64,000 bases of DNA. It comes from Eopsaltria australis. Lineage: Eukaryota > Chordata > Aves > Passeriformes > Petroicidae. The translations under genes were made by a program, and so were the position numbers. How positions within the stretch are numbered: the first letter of the stretch is position 1; every line of letters begins with the position of its first letter. Of this stretch, positions 1-6,702 are shown in pieces. The stretch spans positions 2,046,001 to 2,110,000 of the forward strand of contig JAVTVJ010000011.1 of assembly GCA_034509425.1 (NCBI GenBank), given 5' to 3'. Under the pieces are notes generated by a model that saw nothing but the letters and a program-made list of their open reading frames with translations, did no database searches and had not been told where the DNA came from.

Positions 1-399
1 CAAGGGCTCTCCTCCATCCCTCCGTGCTTCGGGCAGTCGCCATTCGCCGTGTGCTACCTGAGCTCACGCCGGAGCGCCCCTGCAGCCACCGGGGAATCAC
101 CGCACCCAGAGCGCCCCTGCAGGCTGTGACTGGAACTGCACCGAAGGGAAAGGTGCCTGAAGCCGAGCAGGCTGCCACTGGGTTTCTAGTTCTGTTTGTT
201 GGTCAACGTTATAGTTGTTGTTATTTGTTATCCTTGTTTTAGATAGTAGTAAAGAACTGTTATTCCTATTCCCATATCTTTGCCTGAGAGCCTCTTGATT
301 TCAAATTTATAATAATTCGGAGGGAGAGGGGTTACAGTTTCCCACCCCAAGGGAGGCTCCTGCCTTCCTGAACAGACACCTGTCCTTCAAACCAGGACA
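1..399 (+). repeat. 5' LTR, 3' portion only
   Basis: This stretch matches the end of the 3' LTR (6302-6702) almost base for base and stops at the conserved terminal ACA just before the primer-binding site. The differences are a C/G near 86, G/A near 143, A/G near 190 and G/T near 370, plus a missing C and a missing A relative to the 3' copy. By comparison with the 887-base 3' LTR, roughly 490 bases lie upstream of the window. A short duplication, GAGCGCCCCTGCAG, occurs twice between about 72 and 123. Confidence 0.95.
248..253 (+). promoter_or_regulatory. Candidate poly(A) signal AGTAAA in 5' LTR
   Basis: AGTAAA is a known weaker variant of AATAAA and lies about 150 bases before the LTR end. 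No AATAAA exists in the visible LTR. The R/U5 boundary would fall shortly downstream. This is inferred from position only. Confidence 0.35.
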
Positions 400-404
400 G
401 ATTT

Positions 405-423
405 TGGCGCCCAACGGTGGGGC
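405..423 (+). promoter_or_regulatory. Primer-binding site, tRNA-Lys-like
   Basis: TGGCGCCCAACGGTGGGGC begins five bases after the 5' LTR terminal CA, the expected place for the minus-strand DNA primer site. It resembles the 18-base site complementary to tRNA-Lys(1,2) used by many beta-type retroviruses, but has one additional G in the middle (ACGGTGGGG rather than ACGTGGGG). The primer tRNA is inferred from that similarity. The extra base could be a mutation after insertion or reflect a different primer. Confidence 0.8.
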
Positions 424-511
424 ACGAGGGCATCGAGGGGAAGAAGGATAACAGTTCTTGAGTAACGCAGTTTTTTTTGTGCTGGATATAGGAACCTCAT
501 TAGGTTGCACC
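424..511 (+). other. Short retroviral leader
   Basis: Only 88 bases separate the primer-binding site from the first ATG of the gag region at 512. The stretch contains a T8 run near 471-478 and no clear splice donor. Packaging elements would be expected here by analogy with other retroviruses, but none is identifiable from sequence alone. Confidence 0.5.
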
Positions 512-784
512 ATGTGGTCTTGCTTATTCCGGTTCGTATGGCAAGTGGTCACAGCTGTTTCTCTCCCATTTGCAGCCCCATATCTAAACATGGGCCCTAT
601 AACTAAGGCTACAGTAGCTGTTATACAGTTTGTGTCATGGGTCAATAAGGTGAGGAATTCATGGATTTTCAACTTCCTCTGGAAGGCAGGCATGTGGATT
701 CACAGCTACCACACACTAATGACATGTTTTCAGGGTTACTTTAATAATGGTAACTACTGTGAGGAAGTGACACCAAGGAAGTGA
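512..784 (+). pseudogene. gag: gag 5' segment, ended by a 14-base duplication
   Basis: This 90-codon frame starts at ATG 512 (context GCACCATGT, a good eukaryotic start) and stops at TGA 782-784. The product is strongly hydrophobic and aromatic (MWSCLFRFVWQVV at the start), with no glycine at position 2 for myristoylation. It stops only because GGAAGTGACACCAA is present twice in tandem (763-776 and 777-790). The residues before the stop (EEVTP) are repeated in the next frame just before MFSQP, showing that this segment and the following gag frame were one reading frame before the duplication. Alternatively it could be a separate small membrane protein upstream of gag, which I consider less likely given the exact repeat at the junction. 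Confidence 0.7.
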
Positions 785-790
785 CACCAA
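763..790 (+). repeat. 14-base direct tandem duplication inside gag
   Basis: Two perfect adjacent copies of GGAAGTGACACCAA. Fourteen is not a multiple of three, so the second copy moves the reading frame and creates the TGA at 782-784. This looks like a replication-slippage lesion after or shortly before insertion. Confidence 0.9.
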
Positions 791-795
791 AAGAA

Positions 796-2403
796 ATGTT
801 CTCACAACCCTTCACCCAGCTCTTTGGGCCTATCCCGCCAATCTTTGAGGGGTTCAAATCTTCTCTAGATGCTAATGATACCATACAGTGGCTGGTGTTG
901 CTGATAGGCCTGCTCTATTTAGCATTCAGGGATAAGGGGGCTCTGACTTGGATAGCCACTCTGACATCTACCCCAGAACCTGACATGGCCCCAAAGACTA
1001 GGGATGCTGCCACAGAAACTGACCTGGCCCTGGAAACTAGGGATGCTGCCACAGAACCTGACATTGCCCCAGAGACTAGGGATGTAGCCACAGAACCTGA
1101 CACGGCCCCAGAGACTAGGGATGTAGCCACAGAACCTGACATGGCCCCAGAAACTAGGGACACCATCCCAGAACCTGACATTGCCCCAGAGACTAGGGAT
1201 GTTGCTACAGAGTCTGACCCGGCCCCACAACCCACCTCAGAAACAACCCACCCGGATTGGGTGGGAGTCCTGGTGAAAGAGATACGTGAGATGGGCCAAG
1301 TGCTGAAGGAATACACTTGCCCAGCTGGTGGGAAACCCTTCCCGTACCCCGAAGAGGGAGAGTCTAATGAGGCAGCAGAGGAACCCAGGGACGCTATCAC
1401 CGCTCAGGCTCCAGTCAGATCAGAGGGGCAGCCACAGCCAGTAGCAGTTGCCCCTGTGGAAAAGAGGAAGACTAAGGTCAAACCAGAGCAGTCAGTGAGT
1501 AATGATGGGGAAGCAGGGCCCTCTCAACCAGTAGGGAGGCCAAGGATTGAAATCACTACTGAGTCCCTGGGGTATGACAGTCTCCGTAATCTACGAAAAG
1601 ACATTGTGCGACGGGGTCGTGAGCCTTTTACAACCTGGTTACTTCGGGTCTGGGACCTTATGGGTATGGGCGTGCAGCTGGATAGTATTGAGGCAAAGCA
1701 GCTGGGACCCTTGTCCCAGGACTCAGGGGTTGATCAGGTATTCAGAAGAGATGACGGGCCCCTGTCTCTCTGGGAACGGCTTTTAATAAGTGTAAGAGAG
1801 AGGTTTGTCAACAGGGAGAGAATGCAGGAATATCATCATAGAAGACCATGGAAGACCCTTGAGGAGGGAATCCAACAGCTGAGGGAGGTGGCAATATTGG
1901 AGGTACTCTTTGGGAGGGATGGACAACATGATAACGACCCCGACAAGGTCAAGTGTACAGGGCAAATGTTGTGGAATCTGGCAAAGCTAGGGCCCTCCCA
2001 ATACACCATCTTCATTGCAACAATTAATGCTGATGACAACCGAGAGACAGTGGGCTCCATAGCCACCAAACTCAGGAATTATGATAGTATGATCAGTGGC
2101 CCAATACAGGCTCAGGTCTCTGCTGTGGTCAAAGACCTCAGAGAGGAGATGATGAGGGAAGTGAGGGAGGAGATGAGGTTGATGAGTGCGGCACCAGTGC
2201 GAGTCACAAGCCCCAAAGTCAGAGCCCAGCGCCCCCCAGCCAGGGAGAGAGGGTACACCCCACGATCTGAGCTGTGGTTCTTCCTGTGTGATCACGGAGA
2301 AGACATGAGGAAGTGGGATAGAAACCCACTGCTACCCTGGCAGCACGGGTACAGCAACTCAAGGAGGGAAATACTAACCGAGGCGGGGGGTCTACTAAAG
2401 TGA
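796..2403 (+). CDS. gag: gag, main open frame (disrupted at both ends)
   Basis: This frame encodes the retroviral structural polyprotein. From ATG 796 it gives 535 codons. Residues 32-44 (WLVLLIGLLYLAF) form a membrane-like helix. Residues 60-145 are an acidic, proline-rich 13-residue repeat array. From about 252 to 440 the sequence is helical and charged, fitting a capsid domain, and about 443-466 is a Glu/Arg/Met-rich coiled-coil-like helix (residues such as REEMMREVREEM). No CCHC zinc knuckle is present in any frame. The true frame runs to about 2320; beyond that the protein-like sequence continues in another frame, so the last 27 or so codons to the TGA at 2401-2403 are not original. Upstream, the frame is continuous with the 512-784 segment except for the 14-base duplication. 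The region is Gag by position between primer site and protease, with class III-like divergence from better known Gags. Confidence 0.88.
   Translation: MFSQPFTQLFGPIPPIFEGFKSSLDANDTIQWLVLLIGLLYLAFRDKGALTWIATLTSTPEPDMAPKTRDAATETDLALETRDAATEPDIAPETRDVATEPDTAPETRDVATEPDMAPETRDTIPEPDIAPETRDVATESDPAPQPTSETTHPDWVGVLVKEIREMGQVLKEYTCPAGGKPFPYPEEGESNEAAEEPRDAITAQAPVRSEGQPQPVAVAPVEKRKTKVKPEQSVSNDGEAGPSQPVGRPRIEITTESLGYDSLRNLRKDIVRRGREPFTTWLLRVWDLMGMGVQLDSIEAKQLGPLSQDSGVDQVFRRDDGPLSLWERLLISVRERFVNRERMQEYHHRRPWKTLEEGIQQLREVAILEVLFGRDGQHDNDPDKVKCTGQMLWNLAKLGPSQYTIFIATINADDNRETVGSIATKLRNYDSMISGPIQAQVSAVVKDLREEMMREVREEMRLMSAAPVRVTSPKVRAQRPPARERGYTPRSELWFFLCDHGEDMRKWDRNPLLPWQHGYSNSRREILTEAGGLLK
973..1230 (+). 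repeat. 39-base (13-residue) tandem repeats in gag
   Basis: Six full units and one partial unit of 39 bases begin at 973, 1012, 1051, 1090, 1129, 1168 and 1207. The peptide unit is close to TEPDIAPETRDVA, with the variable sites mostly at positions 2-6 and 12-13. The array sits between the membrane-like helix and the capsid-like region, in the place of a matrix/p12-like linker. It is rich in Pro, Glu, Asp and Thr. Being a multiple of three it keeps frame, so copy number can vary without disrupting gag. Confidence 0.93.
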
Positions 2404-2525
2404 AGGTAGCCTCAGCCTCCCGTGACCGAGATGCCAGATATTACAGAAGAGAGGACGATCTCTTAGATCCCCTCGAGGGGACCTCTACCATGTACGCCCA
2501 AGAAAGAAATGACAACCAGAGCTAG
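2322..2525 (+). pseudogene. gag: gag 3' end in shifted frame, closed by TAG
   Basis: After GAT at 2317-2319 the protein-like sequence moves to the frame beginning at 2322 (KPTATLAARVQQLKEG and on), implying the loss of about one base at 2320-2321. The segment is basic then acidic, has an Arg/Tyr-rich stretch (RDRDARYYRRED) and contains no CCHC motif. It ends at the amber codon TAG 2523-2525, after which the same frame continues without a break into the protease. The Gag C-terminus is therefore probably here rather than at 2403. Confidence 0.7.
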
Positions 2526-2960
2526 AGGGGCCCTGCCTCTAGCCAGGAAGAGGCACGGGAAAACCGGGTCTTTTGGACAGTGTGGATCCGATGGCCTGGC
2601 ACATCAGAACCACAAAAATATGAAGCGTTAGTTGATACTGGTGCGCAGTGTACCTTAATTCCATCAAGACATGTGGGGACAGAACCTGTTTCTATTGCCG
2701 GGGTGACAGGGGGATCACAGCAATTAACTTTGTTGGAAGCCGAGGTGAGCCTGACCGGGAAGGAGTGGCAGAAACACCCCATTGTGACTGGTCCAGAGGC
2801 CCCATGTATTCTGGGCATAGACTTCCTCCGGAATGGCTACTACAAAGACCCAAAGGGACTCAGGTGGGCTTTCGGAATAGCGGCTGTGGAGGCAGAGGGC
2901 ATCAGGCAACTGAACACCTTGCCTGGACTATCGAAAATCCAAATGCAGTGGGACTCCTGA
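2526..2960 (+). CDS. pro: Retroviral aspartic protease
   Basis: This frame encodes the protease that matures Gag and Pol. It lies in the same frame as the shifted gag end and directly after the TAG at 2523-2525, so it would need stop-codon read-through or loss of that stop to be made as a Gag-Pro fusion. The active-site motif LVDTGAQCTLI places the catalytic Asp at 2634-2636 (D-T-G-A). The second conserved region CILGIDFL, typical of the retropepsin C-terminal part, lies at about 2811-2834. The first in-frame ATG comes only after the active site, so it is not an independent gene. The protein-like sequence ends near 2936, where the reading moves into the pol frame; the remaining codons to TGA 2958-2960 are out-of-frame tail. 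Confidence 0.85.
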   Translation, partial: RGPASSQEEARENRVFWTVWIRWPGTSEPQKYEALVDTGAQCTLIPSRHVGTEPVSIAGVTGGSQQLTLLEAEVSLTGKEWQKHPIVTGPEAPCILGIDFLRNGYYKDPKGLRWAFGIAAVEAEGIRQLNTLPGLSKIQMQWDS

Positions 2961-5707
2961 GAGTAAAAGAGCAACAAGTGCCAATTGCCACCTCGACAGT
3001 GCACCGCCGGCAGTACCGGACGAATCGAGACGCCGTGATCCCCATCCACAAGATGATCCGCGACCTGGAAAGCCAAGGAGTGGTCAGTAAAGCCCACTCA
3101 CCCTTCAACAGCCCCATCTGGCCTGTGCACAAGTCTGATGGGGAATGGAGATTGACTGTAGACTATCGTGGCTTGAATGAAGTGACTCCACCATTGAGTG
3201 CTGCTGTACCAGACATGCTGGAGCTCCAGTACGAGCTGGAGTCCAAGGCAGCAAAGTGGTATGCCACCATTGACATCGCCAATGCGTTTTTCTCCATCCC
3301 TCTGGCAGCGGAGTGCAGGCCTCAGTTTGCCTTCACCTGGAGGGGTGTGCAATATACCTGGAATCGGTTACCCCAGGGGTGGAGGCACAGCCCCACGATC
3401 TGCCATGGACTGATCCAGGCTGCACTGGAAAAGGGTGAGGCTCCAGAGCATCTCCAATACATCGATGACATCATTGTGTGGGGGAACACGGCAGCAGAAG
3501 TATTTGAGAAAGGAGAGAAGATCATCATGATCCTCCTGGAAGCCGGTTTTGCCATCAAGAAAAGCAAAGTCAAGGGACCTGCTCGAGAGATCCAGTTCTT
3601 GGGGGTAAAATGGCAAGATGGACGGCGCCAGATTCCCACGGAGGTCATCAATAAGATCACTGCGATGTCTCCGCCGACTAACAAAAAGGAAACTCAAGCT
3701 TTCCTAGGGGCCATAGGCTTTTGGAGGATGCACATTCCAGAGTACAGCCAGATTGTGAGCCCTCTCTACCTGGTCACCCGCAAAAAGAACGATTTTCACT
3801 GGGGCCCTGAACAGCAACAAGCATTTGCCCAGATCAAGCAGGAGATCGCTCATGCAGTAGCGCTTGGCCCAGTAAGGACGGGACCAGAGGTGAGGAATGT
3901 GCTTTACTCTGCAGCCGGGAACAAGGGCTTGTCCTGGAGCCTTTGGCAGAAGGTGCCTGGAGAGACTCGAGGCCGACCGCTGGGATTCTGGAGCCGGAGT
4001 TACAGAGGGTCCGAAGCCAACTACACCCCCACAGAGAAGGAAATCTTGGCCGCCTATGAAGGAGTTCAAGCCGCCTCCGAGGTAATTGGCACTGAAGCAC
4101 AACTCCTCCTGGCACCTCGACTACCAGTGCTGGGGTGGATGTTCAAAGGAAAGGCTCCCTCTACCCACCACGCCACCGATGCCACATGGAGTAAGTGGAT
4201 CGCACTTATCACACAGCGCGCCCGCATTGGAAATCCGAACCGCCCTGGGATCCTAGAAATAATTACGAACTGGCCAGAAGGTGAGAGTTTTGGTCTCACT
4301 GATGAAGAGGAGCAAGAACAAGTGACCCGGGCTGAGGAGGCTCCACCATATAATCAACTGCTAGATGAAGAAAAGTGCTACGCCCTTTTCACTGATGGTT
4401 CCTGTCGCATCATAGGGATGAACCGGAAGTGGAAAGCAGCTGTGTGGAGCCCCACACGACAAGTTGCAGAAGCCACTGAAGGAGAAGGTGGGTCGAGCCA
4501 ATTTGCTGAACTCAAAGCTGTTCAGCTGGCCCTGGACATTGCTGAGAGAGAGAAGTGGCCAAAGCTCTATCTCTACACTGATTCGTGGATGGTAGCCAAT
4601 GCTCTATGGGGTTGGCTGGAAAGGTGGAAAAAGGCCAACTGGCAGCGTAGAGGAAAGCCAATCTGGGCAGCTGATGAATGGAAAGACATTGCCACTCGGG
4701 TAGAGAAGCTACCCGTAAAAGTCCGCCATGTAGACGCCCATGTCCCTAAGAGCCGAGCTAACGAAGAACACCAGAACAACAAGCAGGTAGATCATGCCGC
4801 AAAGATTGAGGTGGCACAGATAGATTTAGACTGGCAACACAAAGGGGAGCTGTTCCTAGCCCGATGGGCCCATGATGCCTCAGGCCACCAAGGCAGAGAT
4901 GCCACCTATAAGTGGGCACGAGACCGAGGAGTGGACCTAACCATGGACAGTATCTCCCAGGTGATCCATGATTGTGAGACGTGCGCCGCGATCAAACAAG
5001 CCAAGCGGGTAAAGCCTCTATGGTATGGCGGACGGTGGTCCAAATACAAGTATGGAGAGGCTTGGCAGATTGATTACATCACACTGCCCCAGACCCGCCA
5101 AGGCAAGCGCTACGTTCTCACAATGGTGGAAGCCACCACAGGATGGCTGGAGACCTACCCTGTGCCTCATGCCACTGCCCGGAACACCATCCTGGGCCTC
5201 GAAAAACAGGTTCTTTGGAGACATGGTACCCCTGAGAGAATTGAATCCGACAATGGGACTCACTTCAAAAATAGCCTTATAAACACCTGGGCTAGGGAAC
5301 ATGGCATCGAGTGGGTGTACCATATCCCTTATCATGCACCAGCAGCTGGGAAAGTTGAACGGTACAATGGCCTGCTCAAAACCACCTTGAAAGCACTGGG
5401 TGGGGGGACGTTCAAGAACTGGGAGACTAATTTAGCAAAGGCCACATGGTTAGTGAACACCCGAGGTTCCTCCAGCCGGGCCGGGCCTGCCCACTCTGAC
5501 CCCTTGCGAACAACAGATGGAGATAAAGTTCCAGTAGTACACATGAGAGGTATGCTGGGAAAGACTGTTTGGGTAAACTCTGCCTCAAGTAAAGACAATC
5601 CCATCCGGGGGGTTGTCTTTGCTCAGGGACCAGGCTGCACCTGGTGGGTGATGCAAAGGGATGGAGAGACCCGATGCATACCTCAAGGAGATCTTGTTTT
5701 AGGGTGA
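2933..5707 (+). CDS. pol: pol: reverse transcriptase, RNase H, integrase (open throughout)
   Basis: About 924 uninterrupted codons encode the replication enzymes. Counting from 2933, RT has the first catalytic Asp at residue 114 (TIDIANAFFS), LPQGW at 146 and the YIDDI box at 176-180 (3458-3472). RNase H has D488 (FTDGS), E526 (AELKAV), D550 (YTDSW) and D620 (QVDHAAK). Integrase has an H-x4-H-x28-C-x2-C zinc domain at 647-684 and the D,D-35-E triad at 714, 773 and 809 (QIDYI, SDNGT, KVERYNG). All are intact. The frame is open back to about 2648, but before 2933 it merely overlaps protease. The start is joined to protease by a one-base frame change at 2931-2937. The C-terminus (GDLVLG) ends at TGA 5705-5707, with no dUTPase domain and no env after it. 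Intact catalytic residues agree with the young age from the LTRs. Confidence 0.95.
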   Translation, partial: ENPNAVGLLRVKEQQVPIATSTVHRRQYRTNRDAVIPIHKMIRDLESQGVVSKAHSPFNSPIWPVHKSDGEWRLTVDYRGLNEVTPPLSAAVPDMLELQYELESKAAKWYATIDIANAFFSIPLAAECRPQFAFTWRGVQYTWNRLPQGWRHSPTICHGLIQAALEKGEAPEHLQYIDDIIVWGNTAAEVFEKGEKIIMILLEAGFAIKKSKVKGPAREIQFLGVKWQDGRRQIPTEVINKITAMSPPTNKKETQAFLGAIGFWRMHIPEYSQIVSPLYLVTRKKNDFHWGPEQQQAFAQIKQEIAHAVALGPVRTGPEVRNVLYSAAGNKGLSWSLWQKVPGETRGRPLGFWSRSYRGSEANYTPTEKEILAAYEGVQAASEVIGTEAQLLLAPRLPVLGWMFKGKAPSTHHATDATWSKWIALITQRARIGNPNRPGILEIITNWPEGESFGLTDEEEQEQVTRAEEAPPYNQLLDEEKCYALFTDGSCRIIGMNRKWKAAVWSPTRQVAEATEGEGGSSQFAELKAVQLALDIAEREKWPKLYLYTDSWMVANALWGWLERWKKANWQRRGKPIWAADEWKDIATRVEKLPVKVRHVDAHVPKSRANEEHQNNKQVDHAAKIEVAQIDLDWQHKGELFLARWAHDASGHQGRDATYKWARDRGVDLTMDSISQVIHDCETCAAIKQAKRVKPLWYGGRWSKYKYGEAWQIDYITLPQTRQGKRYVLTMVEATTGWLETYPVPHATARNTILGLEKQVLWRHGTPERIESDNGTHFKNSLINTWAREHGIEWVYHIPYHAPAAGKVERYNGLLKTTLKALGGGTFKNWETNLAKATWLVNTRGSSSRAGPAHSDPLRTTDGDKVPVVHMRGMLGKTVWVNSASSKDNPIRGVVFAQGPGCTWWVMQRDGETRCIPQGDLVLG

Positions 5708-5804
5708 ACTACTTATGACACTGCGCTTGTATCTGTATCTGCATGTATGTATATACCTCGAAAGTTTAAATTTGATGTAAGGTGTTTGCATGGGAAAAAA
5801 ATTC

Positions 5805-5815
5805 GGGGTGGAGAA
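5805..5815 (+). promoter_or_regulatory. Polypurine tract
   Basis: GGGGTGGAGAA lies immediately before the TG that opens the 3' LTR, where plus-strand DNA priming takes place in retroviruses. A second purine run, GGGAAAAAAA, lies at 5792-5801. One T interrupts the tract. Confidence 0.75.
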
Positions 5816-6181
5816 TGTTGAAGGTTGGATCTAGTTCTTTTCCTCAAGAATTTTTCTCCCATGGGTTGCTAAGACACAAATGACTGGGTACTTAAGAGAA
5901 ACAAAGCACAAGGCTGTAGCCTTTCTCCGTGGCAGGGTGGGGCAAAATTGCCCCTCACGGAAGCAGAGCCTGGTAACGCGAGATTTGGAGAGACTGAAAA
6001 GCAAGGGCAGAGGGAGGTCACGCCCTCTTGCTCGGGACCCTCGGAGCTGGACGGTCAGAGCTGCTGTCTGCTGAACCCACGGCCCCTGAGAAGCCAGCGC
6101 GGAGCTGCCGGTCTGTCTGCTGTGAGTCTCTGCCCTCTGCCCCATCCGGAGCCGACCTGCCTGCCACCAGCCCGCTTTTCT

Positions 6182-6198
6182 CCGCTACATTGTAGCGG
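6182..6198 (+). repeat. Palindromic stem in LTR
   Basis: CCGCTACATTGTAGCGG is an 8-base inverted repeat around a single central base, followed by GG and T5. As RNA it could fold as a hairpin with a shortened stem and small loop in the LTR transcript. Function is unknown; it could also be chance in a GC-rich stretch. Confidence 0.5.
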
Positions 6199-6550
6199 GG
6201 TTTTTCCCTGCACGTGGAGACCCCTTACCGTCCCAGCTCCCTGTGTCCCGGGATCCTGCTGTAGCACCAACACCAGCTGCCCCTCCCGAGGGTCTGTGGA
6301 GCAAGGGCTCTCCTCCATCCCTCCGTGCTTCGGGCAGTCGCCATTCGCCGTGTGCTACCTGAGCTCACGCCGGAGCGCCCCCTGCAGGCACCGGGGAATC
6401 ACCGCACCCAGAGCGCCCCTGCAGGCTGTGACTGGAACTGCACCAAAGGGAAAAGGTGCCTGAAGCCGAGCAGGCTGCCACTGGGTTTCTGGTTCTGTTT
6501 GTTGGTCAACGTTATAGTTGTTGTTATTTGTTATCCTTGTTTTAGATAGT

Positions 6551-6556
6551 AGTAAA
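6551..6556 (+). promoter_or_regulatory. Candidate poly(A) signal AGTAAA in 3' LTR
   Basis: This is the 3' counterpart of the AGTAAA at 248-253, about 150 bases before the LTR end. It is the best candidate for processing of proviral transcripts because no AATAAA is present in the LTR. Position supports it; activity is unknown. Confidence 0.35.
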
Positions 6557-6702
6557 GAACTGTTATTCCTATTCCCATATCTTTGCCTGAGAGCCTCTTG
6601 ATTTCAAATTTATAATAATTCGGAGGGAGAGGGGTTACAGTTTCCCACCCCAAGGGAGGCTCCTGCCTTCCTTAACAGACACCTGTCCTTCAAACCAGGA
6701 CA

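Larger units (their letters stand above)
1..6702 (+). mobile_element. Young env-less endogenous retrovirus, ERV-L-like, 5' LTR cut by window edge
   Basis: A complete proviral layout is visible on the plus strand: LTR, primer-binding site, gag, protease, pol, polypurine tract, LTR. The last 399 bases of the 5' LTR match 6302-6702 with four substitutions and two one-base indels. Pol is open through RT, RNase H and integrase, while gag carries a 14-base duplication and a one-base shift. No env can be placed, because pol stops at 5707 and the 3' LTR starts at 5816. Class III / ERV-L-like status is my recognition from the RT and integrase style and the lack of env. The sequence cannot exclude an unusual class II relative, since the primer-binding site resembles that for tRNA-Lys. 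The 5' end and left target-site duplication lie outside the window. Confidence 0.93.
5816..6702 (+). repeat. 3' LTR, complete (887 bases)
   Basis: It opens TGTTGAAGG after the polypurine tract and closes CCAGGACA, giving short inverted ends TGT...ACA. The last 401 bases match the 5' LTR at 1-399. The interior is GC-rich (about 5990-6440), which produces chance open frames on both strands. No convincing TATA box was placed; TACTTAAGA near 5889 is the only weak candidate. The base after the LTR begins ACCTGT, the expected site for a target duplication, whose partner lies off the window. Confidence 0.95.

Noticed and set aside
458..511. Extension of the gag 5' frame upstream of ATG 512.
   Set aside because: It has no ATG and would need a TTG start, which is not expected in a vertebrate transcript.
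915..1400. A 161-codon minus-strand frame with a repetitive protein opposite gag.
   Set aside because: It is the shadow of the 39-base in-frame repeat on the plus strand; its repeats mirror the gag units exactly.
2385..2391. GGGGGGT in slippery-heptamer phase near the end of the long gag frame, suggesting -1 ribosomal frameshifting.
   Set aside because: The protein-like sequence in the other frame already starts at 2322, upstream of the heptamer, so a base loss at 2320-2321 explains the change better.
2648..2932. The first about 95 codons of the pol-frame open region.
   Set aside because: They overlap the protease in another frame and include no pol-like motifs; protease is better supported there.
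5708..5815. Possible env gene or accessory gene after pol.
   Set aside because: Only 108 bases separate the pol stop from the LTR, and none of the frames is informative.
5948..6463. A 171-codon frame within the 3' LTR, and a smaller one in the 5' LTR.
   Set aside because: The LTR interior is GC-rich and so stop-poor; the frame spans regulatory sequence, and the matching part in the 5' LTR is altered by the one-base indels.
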